DNA from: Holophagae bacterium
Lineage (GTDB): Bacteria; Acidobacteriota; Holophagae; Acanthopleuribacterales; Acanthopleuribacteraceae
Length of the DNA stretch: 64,000 nt
NCBI GenBank assembly: GCA_030429565.1
Contig: JAUIFE010000031.1
Location: 1 to 64,000, forward strand
Reading direction: 5' to 3'
Part shown: positions 41,265 through 50,217 of the stretch, piece after piece
Position numbering within the stretch: position 1 is the stretch's first letter
Layout: each line of letters opens with the position of its first letter
The notes under the pieces: model-generated
The model's input: the letters and a program-made list of their open reading frames with translations, nothing else
The model's database searches: none
What the model was told of the DNA's origin: nothing
Translations under genes and position numbers: made by a program

Positions 41265-42410
41265 ATGGGCTTGTTCAGCGACAAACCGTTTACCCTGGAC
41301 CGAATTGTCCGGCTGTTGATTACCCTAGGTGTGGCCTACGGTTTGTTTTTGCTGGTGCGGGCTGTACAGGATGTGCTAATTCCCTTTGCCATCGCCGCTT
41401 TGCTAGCCTACTTGGTTCATCCATTGGTGAACATTCTCCAGCACAAGGCGCGCATCAAAAATCGCTTGGCGGCCATCATCGGCAGCTTGGTATTGATCAC
41501 CACGGCGTTGGTTTTGTTTAGCATGACGATGGTGCCGGTATTCATCAAAGAAATTCGCCACGTGGGCCAATTGGTGACCAAGATGGCCAACGACGCCAAG
41601 CTCAAGGACAAGGTTGAGAAGTACCTACCGGAGGACATCTCGGTTTACGTGACTGATCTGGCCCAACGCGAGGAAGTACAGGCCTTTTTTAACACGGAGA
41701 AATTCGGCGAGTTGGTCATCAACACGCTGCGCACGGTGTTGCCCGGCGTGTGGGGTCTGTTCTCGGGGGCGATGGATGTGGTGATTGGCATCGTCGGTCT
41801 ATTCATTATCTTGCTGTATTTGATTTTTATCCTGCTTGATTACGACACGATCATGGAAGGCTGGAAGGATTTGCTGCATCCGTCCTACCGTGAAATGACG
41901 ATTGAAGTGGTTCAAGATTTTGCTTCGGCGATGCGCGGCTATTTTCGGGCGCAAGCGCTGATCGCCGGCATTTGCGGTGTGCTTTTTGCCGTGGGCTTTG
42001 AACTCATCAGTCTGCCAATGGGCATTGTCATCGGCCTGGGCATTGGGGTGCTGAACATGGTGCCCTATTTGCAAACCCTGGGTTTAATTCCCTGCGCTTT
42101 CTTCGCGCTGGTGCACAGCCTGGAAACCGGCCGGAGTTTTTGGGTGATGATGTTGCTGGTCCTGTTGGTGTTTGGGCTGGTCCAAATTATTCAAGACGGG
42201 TTCCTGGTACCCAAAATTATGGGTGATGTGACCGGGCTCAACCCGGCAGTGATGTTGTTGAGTTTGTCGATTTGGGGCAAGCTTCTGGGAATGTTGGGTT
42301 TGATTATTGCCCTGCCGATGACCTTTTTGGTGTCTTCCTACTACCATCGCTTTTTGCTCTATTTGGGGAAACAGCACCGCCAAGCGCTGTCGGGCGAGGG
42401 CGGTACGTGA
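41265..42410 (+). CDS. AI-2E/UPF0118 family permease
   Basis: A 381-residue membrane protein with about eight helices. The family motifs PFAIAALLAYLVHPLV near the N-terminus, GIVIGLGIGVLNMVPYLQT, and LVPKIMGDVTGLNPAVMLLSL towards the C-terminus are clear. Family members have been linked to AI-2 export, sodium/proton antiport and general efflux, so the substrate is not certain here. The ATG at 41265 follows gagg; tataat at 41215-41220 could be part of its promoter, though no matching -35 is visible. Confidence 0.9.
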   Translation: MGLFSDKPFTLDRIVRLLITLGVAYGLFLLVRAVQDVLIPFAIAALLAYLVHPLVNILQHKARIKNRLAAIIGSLVLITTALVLFSMTMVPVFIKEIRHVGQLVTKMANDAKLKDKVEKYLPEDISVYVTDLAQREEVQAFFNTEKFGELVINTLRTVLPGVWGLFSGAMDVVIGIVGLFIILLYLIFILLDYDTIMEGWKDLLHPSYREMTIEVVQDFASAMRGYFRAQALIAGICGVLFAVGFELISLPMGIVIGLGIGVLNMVPYLQTLGLIPCAFFALVHSLETGRSFWVMMLLVLLVFGLVQIIQDGFLVPKIMGDVTGLNPAVMLLSLSIWGKLLGMLGLIIALPMTFLVSSYYHRFLLYLGKQHRQALSGEGGT

Positions 42411-42553
42411 CCTCTCTCCAAAATTGTGAATATTTCTTCCGACTTTTCGAGGGGTTGCCGCGTCCAATGGAAGCTGACCGCCGCTTGACACTTGGTCGGC
42501 CGCCTTTCTAAGATGAAAGGCTGCGTCTCTGGCGCGCCAAAATGGAGGATTCC

Positions 42554-43288
42554 GTGGCAACATCACCACTCAAGATTTCGCTTCTTTTTAGCTTTCTGTT
42601 TTGTCTGACTGCGGTCGGCTTCGGCCAGAATCAGATTGACGACATCGTCGATCGCGATCCTTTCGATCCCAACCGGGGTAAAAAAGAAGAGGTCGTTGAG
42701 GAAGAAAAAGAAGAAGAAGTGATTGAGGTTGTGCCGGAAAACGTGGCCTTTGTGCTGGACGGTACGGTGATTTTTCCAAACAACCGCATGGCGATTATTC
42801 AATACACGCCGGAGCCCGAGCCGGCCGTGAACCGTGCCCGCATGCTGCCGCCGAAACGCGGCCGCAATGCCGCGCGTCGTTCACCGGTACGCCGGCCCGG
42901 CAATCGTAGCCGTTCCAACAGGAAAACCGAAAGCAGCCGTTTGTCGCTGAATGAATCGTTGCAGGGTTACAAATTGACCCAAGTGGAATCCGATTTTGTT
43001 GTTTTGACCAAAGGTCGTGAGCAGTTGACCCTGCGGATGTTTAACGGCAGCAAAGAGGATCGCGGCGGCTCGAAAAAAATCGCCAAAGCGGCACCGAAGA
43101 AGGTGATCAGCCCGGCCAACAATGCGCGCGCGCTTTCCAAGAATAAGAACAAAAATAACGCCAAGCCCACGCCGGTCCGTAAGGTCGAACCCAAAAAGAA
43201 TAATGCGCGTCGTCCGAACAACAACAATAACCGCCGTAATAACAAGGCGCAGCCGGTGCGTCGCAGTGTGCCCAAGCGAGAGTTTTAA
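42554..43288 (+). CDS. exported protein resembling GspC/PilP periplasmic domains, with Asn/Lys/Arg-rich tail
   Basis: About 244 residues. A signal peptide ends near GFGQ. RDPFDPNRGKKEE and an acidic run follow. The core VLDGTVIFPNNRMAIIQ, then LQGYKLTQVESDFVVLTKGREQ resembles the beta-rich HR domain of type II secretion GspC and type IV pilus PilP proteins. The last 80 residues are highly basic, dominated by Asn, Lys and Arg (ARRPNNNNNRRNN), and may bind nucleic acid or acidic polymers. The GTG at 42554 has ggagg 5 bases upstream; ATG 42542 is the alternative. No other secretion gene is near, so the role is open. Confidence 0.55.
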   Translation: MATSPLKISLLFSFLFCLTAVGFGQNQIDDIVDRDPFDPNRGKKEEVVEEEKEEEVIEVVPENVAFVLDGTVIFPNNRMAIIQYTPEPEPAVNRARMLPPKRGRNAARRSPVRRPGNRSRSNRKTESSRLSLNESLQGYKLTQVESDFVVLTKGREQLTLRMFNGSKEDRGGSKKIAKAAPKKVISPANNARALSKNKNKNNAKPTPVRKVEPKKNNARRPNNNNNRRNNKAQPVRRSVPKREF

Positions 43289-43402
43289 TCCCCGTGGCCG
43301 AACAAAATTAGACAAGCGCGCCACGCGGCGCTTGAATCCTGTAGCATGTGACAAGCTCGATTGCGCTGATGCGTGATCGGGCTTTTTTGAGATTGAGGTT
43401 CT

Positions 43403-44692
43403 ATGGTTAAACGTTTATCCCATTTGCGCAACGGCATGCAGGTCGTGACCGAACAGGTCGACCACGTCGCCACCGTATCCTTGGGGATCTGGTTAAATCG
43501 CGGTTCCCGTCACGAAAGTCCGACGGAAAACGGCTTATTTCACTTCATCGAGCACACCCTATTTAAAGGGACACCGCGTTATTCGGCCCGTGATATCGCG
43601 GAGGCTGTCGACGGCGTCGGCGGTATTCTCGATGCCTACACGGCGCGCGAGGAAACCTGCTATTCGATTAAGGTGCGCGCCTGCCATTTGGAAAGCACAT
43701 TAGGGTTGCTTGCCGACATGTTGCAGCATCCGACCTTCGATGCACGCGAGTTAGCTTTGGAGCGGCAGGTTGTGCTTGAAGAAATTAAAATGGGCGAGGA
43801 CGATCCCGAGGATCGTGTTTTCGAACAGGCGGTTCAGCGTTATTGGGGGGGTCACGCCATGGGGCGCCCGATTTTGGGACCGGTTGCCAACGTCAAACGT
43901 TTTGATTACGATGAAGTGGCCGCGTTTCACCAACGTTTTTACCGCACACAGGACATGGTGGTCGCCGCCGCCGGCGATCTCGATCACGACCAATTGTGTG
44001 CGCTCTGTGAAGCGCTTTTTCCCGCGTCTTCGGCTCCGCCGCCGGCTGTGGTCGTCGACGCCCCGCACGCGCACCCTTTCCATCTATACTTGCCCGACGA
44101 ACGGCTGGAGCAAGTTTCGTTTACCCTGTTTTACGAAGGTTTTTCGGCCACTGACCCGCGTCGCCACGCACTCAATTTGTTGAGCGTCGCGCTGGGTGGC
44201 GGCATGAGTTCGCGTTTGTTCCAAACGATCCGTGAGGAACGTGGCCTGGCTTATTCGGTGGGTTGTTATACGGTGCCTTATGCCGATTGCGGGTACTTCA
44301 ATATTTACGGCGCTTGCAGTCCCGAGAACTACCAAACGGTTCTGGGCCTGTGTTTGGGTGAAATTGGCAAAATGCAACAGGACGGGATTGGCGAAGCCGA
44401 GTTGCGGCGCGCCAAAGAACAGGTGCTCGGTACCTTGCTGATGGGGTACGAAAGCACCTACAATCGGGCCTCCTCGCTGGCGCGTTCCCTGATGGTGCAT
44501 GGCGAAATTTACGATCAACAAAAATGGGTCGACATGATTGAGGCGGTTACCGCTGCCGATATTGCCGCGGTTGCTCAGACCGCCTTTCGGGTTGAAACCC
44601 GGGGGTTGGCCGCTTTGGGGGCCGCTTCCGGCCGTCCCGACCCCGATTTTATGGCGACGATGGGCCTTGCCGCCGCGCCGCTCCCTATCTAA
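43403..44692 (+). CDS. M16 family zinc peptidase (PqqF/MPP-like)
   Basis: A 429-residue peptidase. The inverted zinc motif HFIEHTLFKGT (HxxEH) lies at residues about 48-52, with the distal Glu in ALERQVVLEEIKMGEDDPED. The C-terminal half is the M16_C domain (RLEQVSFTLFYEGFS, LGGGMSSRLFQTIREERGLAYSVG). It lacks a signal peptide, so it should be cytosolic, like the processing-peptidase relatives next to dut or pnp in many bacteria. The ATG at 43403 has gagg upstream. dut follows 62 bases later. Confidence 0.93.
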   Translation: MVKRLSHLRNGMQVVTEQVDHVATVSLGIWLNRGSRHESPTENGLFHFIEHTLFKGTPRYSARDIAEAVDGVGGILDAYTAREETCYSIKVRACHLESTLGLLADMLQHPTFDARELALERQVVLEEIKMGEDDPEDRVFEQAVQRYWGGHAMGRPILGPVANVKRFDYDEVAAFHQRFYRTQDMVVAAAGDLDHDQLCALCEALFPASSAPPPAVVVDAPHAHPFHLYLPDERLEQVSFTLFYEGFSATDPRRHALNLLSVALGGGMSSRLFQTIREERGLAYSVGCYTVPYADCGYFNIYGACSPENYQTVLGLCLGEIGKMQQDGIGEAELRRAKEQVLGTLLMGYESTYNRASSLARSLMVHGEIYDQQKWVDMIEAVTAADIAAVAQTAFRVETRGLAALGAASGRPDPDFMATMGLAAAPLPI

Positions 44693-44754
44693 CCTGAAAC
44701 GCGCCGCGAAGGATCGCGCTTTTCAAGCTTTATCCCGCCGAAAAAGGAAGACCG

Positions 44755-45204
44755 ATGTCGTTGCAAGTAGAAATCCGCACCTTACCGCACCACGAAGGGC
44801 TGCCGTTACCGGCCTACGCGACCGCGTTAAGTGCGGGTGTAGACCTGCGCTACGCGGGCCACGAGACCGTCGTGCTCGAGCCGGGCGCGCGTCATGCGTG
44901 TGAAACCGGGTTGTGTATGGCTTTGCCCGCCGGGTATGAGGCCCAAGTTCGGCCACGCTCCGGTTTGAGTCTGAAACAAGGCTTAACGGTGATCAACAGT
45001 CCTGGCACCATCGATGCCGACTATCGTGGTGAGATTTTGGTGCCGCTGGTGAACCTCGGCCAAGTGCCGGTGACCCTTGAGCGCGGGCTGCGTATCGCCC
45101 AATTGGTGGTGGCGCCGGTGATCCAAGTAACCTGGAAAGAGGTTGAAGTTCTGTCGACAACCGAACGTGGTGAAGGCGGTTTTGGTCACACAGGTGCGCG
45201 TTGA
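44755..45204 (+). CDS. dut: dUTP diphosphatase
   Basis: A 149-residue trimeric dUTPase that hydrolyses dUTP to dUMP and keeps uracil out of DNA. All five motifs can be seen: AGVDLRY (1), RPRSGLSLKQG (2), INSPGTIDADYRGEI (3, with the catalytic Asp), RIAQLVVAPV (4) and ERGEGGFGHTG (5). Motif 5 has His where most enzymes have Ser. Length is standard. The ATG at 44755 follows aaggaag. Confidence 0.96.
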   Translation: MSLQVEIRTLPHHEGLPLPAYATALSAGVDLRYAGHETVVLEPGARHACETGLCMALPAGYEAQVRPRSGLSLKQGLTVINSPGTIDADYRGEILVPLVNLGQVPVTLERGLRIAQLVVAPVIQVTWKEVEVLSTTERGEGGFGHTGAR

Positions 45205-45523
45205 GGAGACGACTTTTTGTCGTTTGCATGGCGTCTTTTGCGGGTTGATTGGGCGAGCGATTGTGTTTGAGTGGACTTTTGTAATCTACTTGAAATAAAG
45301 GCCTTTGTTGGTTTGCTCGGCGCCGGTTCGTGCGCTTTACGACCGCTTGCGGCCTCTCCCCGTCAACCTGAATAACCATGGACGAACGATCCCAAATGGT
45401 TTAATCTTGACTTGGCTTGCGCGGTCATTTAGACCGTTTTCACCTGCCGAACAGCTTGTTAACACCAAACCCGGTTTGGCCAACCAAGTCCTTTCTCGGT
45501 GAAAGGCCCATAAGGAGAAGTGC
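45205..45523. other. intergenic region
   Basis: About 319 bases. It includes a small hairpin acgac-ttttt-gtcgt at 45209-45223 after dut. A possible extended -10, tgtaatct, lies near 45280, upstream of the acidic-protein gene. No gene recognised. Confidence 0.4.
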
Positions 45524-45868
45524 ATGGAACTTGACGACCACATGAAAACTCTGCTCAAAGAGTTAGGGGTAGCGCTCCACCATGCCTTAACCAAAGACCA
45601 AGCAATTAAAAAAGTGACCGACCAAATCAAGGGAAACGGCTACGACATCTACTTGATTATGGAAGCCAATATTGCGTTGGATAAACGCGAAGAAGAAGGC
45701 GAAGGCGTGTTGTTCCTCGGTAAACCCGAAGAGCGTTTCGAAGCCGCCGACCAAAACTTCAACCGTTACGACAAAGAATTTTTGGCGTCACTCAAAATAA
45801 AGATTGAAGATCCCAGCGATGACCATGAAAGCTTTGAGCTCGATATTGAAGACGAAGACGAAATTTAA
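45524..45868 (+). CDS. acidic hypothetical protein
   Basis: A 114-residue soluble, strongly acidic protein of no family known to me. The N-terminal half is helical (HMKTLLKELGVALHHALTKD). The C-terminus ends in an acidic run (ELDIEDEDEI). The ribosome-binding site aaggag lies well placed before the ATG at 45524. The 3' end overlaps the start region of rlmN in another frame, suggesting cotranscription. Composition and coding pattern are consistent with a real gene. Confidence 0.7.
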   Translation: MELDDHMKTLLKELGVALHHALTKDQAIKKVTDQIKGNGYDIYLIMEANIALDKREEEGEGVLFLGKPEERFEAADQNFNRYDKEFLASLKIKIEDPSDDHESFELDIEDEDEI

Positions 45869-46910
45869 CCTGTTCGGCGCGAGCGCCGACGACCTCAAAA
45901 AACTGTTAACCGAGCTCGAAGAACCGCCTTTTCGCGAGAAGCAGATCCGCCACTGGATTTACGTCAAACGCGTGCTCGATATTAACGAAATGACCAACCT
46001 GTCAAAGTCGTTGCGCGAGAAGTTGCAGGCGACGTGTGAAGTGCGACCCCCGTTGGATTACGAAAAACACGTATCGCGCGACGGCTCGATTAAATACGTG
46101 TTTCATCTGGAAGCGGGCGGCGACGTCGAAGCGGTGTACATGCCGATGACCAAAGGCGTGACCATGTGTCTGTCGAGTCAGGTTGGCTGTGCCCAGGCGT
46201 GTAGTTTCTGTATGACCGCGCAGATGGGTTTTATTCGCAATTTGTCGCCGGCCGAGATTGTCGGCCAGGCCTTCGTGATTGCCCGCGAGATGCAGTTGGA
46301 CGATCCCTTTAACATTGTGATGATGGGCATGGGTGAGCCGTTGTTAAACCTCACCAACTTGACCAAGTCATTGGATCACTTTATCGATCCGTTAGGGCTG
46401 AATCTATCGCCACGCCGCATTACCGTCAGTACCAGCGGGCACGTGCGTAACTTGCTTAAACTTGGCGAATACAAGCGTTTGCCACGTATCGCCGTATCGC
46501 TGAATGCGAGCACCGATGAACAACGCAATCACTTGATGCCGGTTAACTTGAAGTGGAACATCAAAGAGCTCTTGGCGGCTTGTCGCCAGTTGCCGATTCC
46601 ACCGCGCGAGCGTCTTACCTTGGAATACGTGCTGATTGAAGGTTTGAACGACAGCGCGGCCGATGCCAAACGGTTGGTGCGTTTGGTGGCCAATTTGCGC
46701 TGTAAGATTAACCTGATTCCCTTTAACGAAACGCCGGAGTTGTCCTACAAACAACCACCGTTGCCTGTGATTGAGCGTTTTCAAGAGATTCTCAACCGCT
46801 CTAAGATTCTCAACACCGTGCGTTGGTCGAAAGGTCGCGATATTGGCGCGGCTTGCGGCCAGTTGGCCACGCCGATTGCCAAGCCGGGTCCCAACTTGCG
46901 CGTGAGTTAA
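45825..46910 (+). CDS. rlmN: 23S rRNA (adenine2503-C2)-methyltransferase (radical SAM)
   Basis: About 361 residues. RlmN methylates C2 of A2503 in 23S rRNA (and A37 in some tRNAs) by radical SAM chemistry. The cluster motif CAQACSFCMTAQMGF (CxxxCxxC) is present. So are MGMGEPLLNL, ITVSTSGH and RIAVSLNAS, and the resolving Cys in GAACGQL near the C-terminus. The start overlaps the previous gene and is uncertain: ATG codons at 45819 and 45825 and a TTG at 45849 are in frame, and the family usually begins close to the FNLFGASADDL segment. Confidence 0.93.
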   Translation: MKALSSILKTKTKFNLFGASADDLKKLLTELEEPPFREKQIRHWIYVKRVLDINEMTNLSKSLREKLQATCEVRPPLDYEKHVSRDGSIKYVFHLEAGGDVEAVYMPMTKGVTMCLSSQVGCAQACSFCMTAQMGFIRNLSPAEIVGQAFVIAREMQLDDPFNIVMMGMGEPLLNLTNLTKSLDHFIDPLGLNLSPRRITVSTSGHVRNLLKLGEYKRLPRIAVSLNASTDEQRNHLMPVNLKWNIKELLAACRQLPIPPRERLTLEYVLIEGLNDSAADAKRLVRLVANLRCKINLIPFNETPELSYKQPPLPVIERFQEILNRSKILNTVRWSKGRDIGAACGQLATPIAKPGPNLRVS

Positions 46911-47336
46911 ACCCAACCTGCGCGCTGTGTGGCGGCGCCTCGCATCAGTTGTTGCGGGGCAACCGGCCGAAAAAGTGCTCATGGCCTCGTCGAGGATCGG
47001 TGTGCTTTTGAATCTCATGGCGCACCAGCACTTTGACCACCGGCTTCCTCGGTCCCACCTTTTGGGCTTAACTAAGGTCGTTTTGCGAACTTGTTTTGAT
47101 TTTCTCAAAGGCTGAATTTTCGGGTTTTATTTGCTGTGCCGGCTGCAGGCGGTTATGAGGGCTTTTCAGCGTAAAAAAAATCGTTTATGCTCGGGGTGTT
47201 TTGGGTTGTACTGGACAGCCCCGAGCTTGCCGCTACGCACGGTTGTGTGCTTTATCGCCGGACGGTGCTGATTCCCTGCTTTACCTTGGGCGGCGGCTTT
47301 TATTGAGATTTATCGTACGAAAGAGAGGGTGGACCC
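46911..47336. other. intergenic region
   Basis: About 426 bases between rlmN and the small 100-residue gene. It contains a cggccggctgcaggcgg-type GC patch and an A-run near 47172. I see no gene with a ribosome-binding site and no clear terminator. Confidence 0.4.
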
Positions 47337-47639
47337 ATGGATGGAGAACAAACAATTGACGACTTGACCTGTGCTTGGGAACAAGACGGGGATGTGATTG
47401 TAGAAGAGCTTGATAAATTTATTCTTTCCAAGGGTGCCTGGTCAACGATCATGTTCCTGTATCGCGAAAAGAAAAACGACGGCTCTTGGAGTGATCCCAA
47501 GGTTCGCGTTCAGCGCTACCAGAAGTCACGCGGCCGTTACATGAGCAAAAGTAAGTTCAATATCAGCTCTGAGAAGCAAGCGCGTATGATCGTCAAGCAG
47601 TTATTGCACTGGTACGACGACAACGCGGAAGAGGCCTAA
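47337..47639 (+). CDS. conserved-looking small hypothetical protein
   Basis: A 100-residue protein. The N-terminal half is acidic, and the C-terminal half carries RVQRYQKSRGRYMSKSKFN followed by ISSEKQARMIVKQLLHW, a basic strand-helix unit. I do not recognise a named family. The start has gagaggg upstream. It lies 21 bases before the SpoU methyltransferase gene on the same strand; the basic, helical half could bind RNA, but this is inference. Confidence 0.7.
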   Translation: MDGEQTIDDLTCAWEQDGDVIVEELDKFILSKGAWSTIMFLYREKKNDGSWSDPKVRVQRYQKSRGRYMSKSKFNISSEKQARMIVKQLLHWYDDNAEEA

Positions 47640-47660
47640 GCGCCGAAGAGAGGCCGACTT

Positions 47661-48410
47661 TTGGCTGACGTTATGGAGATTCGCAGTCGTGCGAATCCCC
47701 GTTACAAAGAACTCAAACAATGGCAACGCGCCGGTGCAAGTGCACCGGTGCTGCTGGTTGAAGGTGTGAAGCTGATCCGCGAAGCGACAGCCGCCGGGTT
47801 GCGGCCGCAAGCGCTGTGGACCACGCCCGCCTGTGATGTCACCTTTAACTGTCGCACTTATCAAGTGCCGGCCGAAATGTACGGCGCTGTGTCGCCGACG
47901 CGTTCGGGTAATGCGCCGCTGGCGGTGTTCGATAAAACGCCGCTCTTGAAGCAGAAGCCGCCGTCACAGGGGCGTTTCTTATTGCTCGATGCTGTTCAGG
48001 AGCCAGGCAACGCCGGTGCCTTGATTCGGGCTGCAACGGCCTTCGGGTTTGACGGGGTGATTTACGCTCTGCCTGGCTGTTCGCCTTTTCACCACGCCTG
48101 TATTCGCGCTTCGGCGGGCACGGTTTTTCACACGCACCATTATGTGCTCTCGGAAGAGGCGCTGGCCTTGTGGCTGCGGGAAAACGCTTTGCCCGTGTTC
48201 GGTGCCGATGGCTCGGGCCGTGCCTTGGGCGGGATCCAGTGGCCGGCTGATTTGGTGTTGGCCATGGGTAATGAAGGCCACGGTTTGCGCGATTCGGTGC
48301 GTGCCCGTGTGACCGATTTGGTGGCGATCCCGATTAGCGCCAAGGTGGAAAGCCTTAATGTCGCGGGTGCGGCGCACATTCTGATGTACGCCGTCCAAAA
48401 CGCCCGCTAA
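47661..48410 (+). CDS. TrmH/SpoU family 23S rRNA or tRNA 2'-O-methyltransferase
   Basis: A 249-residue SPOUT enzyme. Residues about 5-70 form the SpoU substrate-binding domain (RYKELKQWQRAG, VLLVEGVKLIREA). The catalytic domain has motif 1 QEPGNAGALIRAATAFGF, motif 2 LAMGNEGHGL and motif 3 IPISAKVESLNVAGAA, all intact. This layout matches RlmB/TsnR-like rRNA ribose methyltransferases. The TTG at 47661 has agagg seven bases upstream; an ATG at 47673 is the alternative. It converges on the HU gene. Confidence 0.9.
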   Translation: MADVMEIRSRANPRYKELKQWQRAGASAPVLLVEGVKLIREATAAGLRPQALWTTPACDVTFNCRTYQVPAEMYGAVSPTRSGNAPLAVFDKTPLLKQKPPSQGRFLLLDAVQEPGNAGALIRAATAFGFDGVIYALPGCSPFHHACIRASAGTVFHTHHYVLSEEALALWLRENALPVFGADGSGRALGGIQWPADLVLAMGNEGHGLRDSVRARVTDLVAIPISAKVESLNVAGAAHILMYAVQNAR

Positions 48411-48429
48411 CGACGCCGCAAACAAAACA

Positions 48430-48480
48430 ACCCCAAATCAATCGCCGCTATTCGTGGAACACGCGGCGAAGGTTTGGGGT
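48430..48480. terminator. bipartite hairpin between convergent genes
   Basis: Two nested inverted repeats share a centre: accccaaa (48430-48437) with tttggggt (48473-48480), and tcgccgc (48442-48448) with gcggcga (48463-48469). The structure sits between the convergent SpoU methyltransferase and HU genes and probably ends both transcripts, although it has no long U-run. Confidence 0.6.
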
Positions 48481-48507
48481 CGTGGGTTAATTGGAGGGGT
48501 GGCTCGG

Positions 48508-48777
48508 TTAATCGAGGACGCGCATTTCGATGCCTGGTTTGAACTTGACGGTGTACGTTTCGGGGATCTCGATGGTTTTCGCGCGTTGGATATCACGGCC
48601 TACGCTTTTTTTGCGGAGTTTCTTTTGGAAGACACCAAACCCACGGATTTCAATTCGCTCACCGCGAACCAGGGAATCTTTCATCTCGTCCAAAATGACA
48701 TCTACTGCTTTTAAGGCAACGACTCGGGGAATGTCCACACGTTCGGTAATTTTCTCAGCAATGTCGATCTTGATCAT
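48508..48777 (-). CDS. HU/IHF family nucleoid protein
   Basis: An 89-residue DNA-bending protein. The helical N-terminal half (IDIAEKITERVDIPRVVALKAVD, cited in part) dimerises. GERIEIRGFGVFQKKLRK is the conserved saddle and arm base, and VKFKPG ends the beta-arm region. The ATG at 48777 has ggagg upstream. A longer frame from 48882 runs through its leader and is not favoured. It may be an IHF-like or an HU protein; the arm Pro residue (IPET) is in place. Confidence 0.9.
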   Translation of the reverse strand: MIKIDIAEKITERVDIPRVVALKAVDVILDEMKDSLVRGERIEIRGFGVFQKKLRKKSVGRDIQRAKTIEIPETYTVKFKPGIEMRVLD

Positions 48778-49219
48778 CTGGATAACCTCCGGAGAAGGTC
48801 TGTCGTCGACCTTTTCACCTGGTAACTTGCGTGGTGTACCTGCTTGCCGGCCTTCCGTTAAAGTTCCGCCAAGGCGATGCAAAGCAATGCACCAAAAGCG
48901 CTATCTTCTTCAAAAGGTGATGGTAAGCGGGGGACCAGTTCAAGCATGATAACACAAATCTCGGCGGGGAAAAACGATAGATCCACTAAAATGAGCTTGT
49001 TGGGCCTTTTTGGGGACCATTTGCCCCTCGTTTTCCCCTCGTTTTTTCGTTTGTTTTCGCCCGCTTGATTGTGATTGACCCATGAGGTCATAGGTGATTT
49101 TCAGTTAACAAGAAATTTTGTTTCGCCGTCGTCCTTTATCCTTATAAATGATGGTTTGCAGGATTTTAGTCGTAAATCCGGTCGGAAATGGGGGCCGGTG
49201 GTCGACGATTGTTCCTGAT
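48778..49219. other. intergenic region between HU gene and SCO1 pseudogene
   Basis: About 440 bases. It includes the HU promoter region (AT-rich, with ttatca-like -10 on the minus strand near 48945-48955). A tandem 11-base repeat cccctcgtttt is seen twice at about 49022-49044. No gene recognised. Confidence 0.45.
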
Positions 49220-49954
49220 TTAGCGGCCTGTTTCAGCTTTCGGCGTCTCGCGCTGCAAGATGTTGATGTCTTCAATTAATCGCGTGACATCAACGGTGCG
49301 GGTTCCGTTGTAAACGCCGCGAATCCGTCCTTTACCGTCAACCAGGAACAGGTTTTCGGGGTGCAGGAAGGTTTCGCTGCCGGCGTTTTGATTTTTACCT
49401 GAATTGAGCGATTCGGGTGGATGAAATCACACAAAATGTTGGTGCGATTTCGCCACTAAGAATCGCTCATTTCAGGTTTTAAGGCCGTCGGCAAAGTAAG
49501 AGCCGCGCGCCGGCTGGTAGGTGGCGTCCTTGTCACCAGTGGTTAGCTGCCAACGCGTGCTGTCGATGCCAAACTTTGCGGCGTAAGCGGCGAGCACGGC
49601 CGGGCTGTCCATGTCGGGCGTAACCGAATAGAAAATGAGCGTTACTTCGGCGACTTCGTCTTGAACGCGCTTGAGGTTGCGTGTGAGCGTGGCGCAAATG
49701 CCCGGGCAGCTGGTGTAAAAGAAATCGGCGGCGTGGATCTTACCCAGCAGGTCGGCGCGACGCACGGTTGCGCCTTGTTGGTTGGTGAACTGGAAGTCGG
49801 CGATGCGGTGACGGCCGACCTCGGTCGTGGCTGATTCGGTGTCGGGTCGGCGTGGTGTGAAATCGGCACTGTCGTAGAACGGCAATTGCGGGGCGGTGCT
49901 TGCGGCGGCCTTAAGCCAAGCCGGGTGATTGGGCGTTTCCCGGTGACGCCTCAA
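49220..49954 (-). pseudogene. SCO1/SenC family gene, interrupted by an 81-bp element
   Basis: On the minus strand, codons from 49954 encode LPFYDSADFTPRR, FTNQQGATV, ADFFYTSCPGICATLTRNL (the CxxxC copper motif) and WQLTTGDKDATY, then run into an inserted element and stop at ACCTGA. Beyond the element, 49396 down to 49220 encodes ETFLHPENLFLVDGKGRIRG and a normal C-terminus ending in TGR. The copper-ligand His is in FLHPEN. Joining the halves without the element and one TTT copy restores one frame (GLKNQNAGSE). The start also looks incomplete: an in-frame stop lies three codons before the TTG at 49954 and no signal peptide or anchor is encoded. So the gene is probably inactive, truncated at both ends of its logic. 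Confidence 0.85.
49397..49477. mobile_element. 81-bp MITE-like palindromic insertion
   Basis: The element begins acctgaattgagcgattc and ends with gaatcgctcatttcaggt, 18-base terminal inverted repeats that differ at one position. It is flanked by TTT on both sides, a 3-base target duplication. There is no coding capacity, as in miniature inverted-repeat transposable elements moved by a transposase in trans. It sits inside the SCO1-family gene and exact removal restores the frame. I found no second copy in the window by eye. Confidence 0.8.
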
Positions 49955-50072
49955 GATGGGTTAACCGGCCGAGCTCTAGTTCTTTTGATCCACTGGGCAT
50001 CACGGCGATGTTTCATGGCGGGTTATGTTCGTTTAAACGGTGTCTGGTGCTGATCCCTTATTCCTAGAAAGA

Positions 50073-50094
50073 CCGCATGCCGTAGGGCATGCGG
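50073..50094. repeat. palindrome ccgcatgcc/ggcatgcgg
   Basis: A 9-base perfect inverted repeat, ccgcatgcc / ggcatgcgg, with a 4-base loop, about 120 bases beyond the 3' end of the Pro-rich gene (minus strand). The same stem appears at 51311-51332, there next to a T-run. It may be a terminator or a dispersed palindromic unit. Confidence 0.55.
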
Positions 50095-50217
50095 TGTGTC
50101 GCAATGATTAACGGTTTAGCGCAGAGGGTTAGAATTGGCTAATGGAGAGGCCGCTGTCCTAAGGGCATGGTTCGCGATTCGTATTTCCTTTAGTGAGAGC
50201 CCGCGAAAGGGTGCCGG

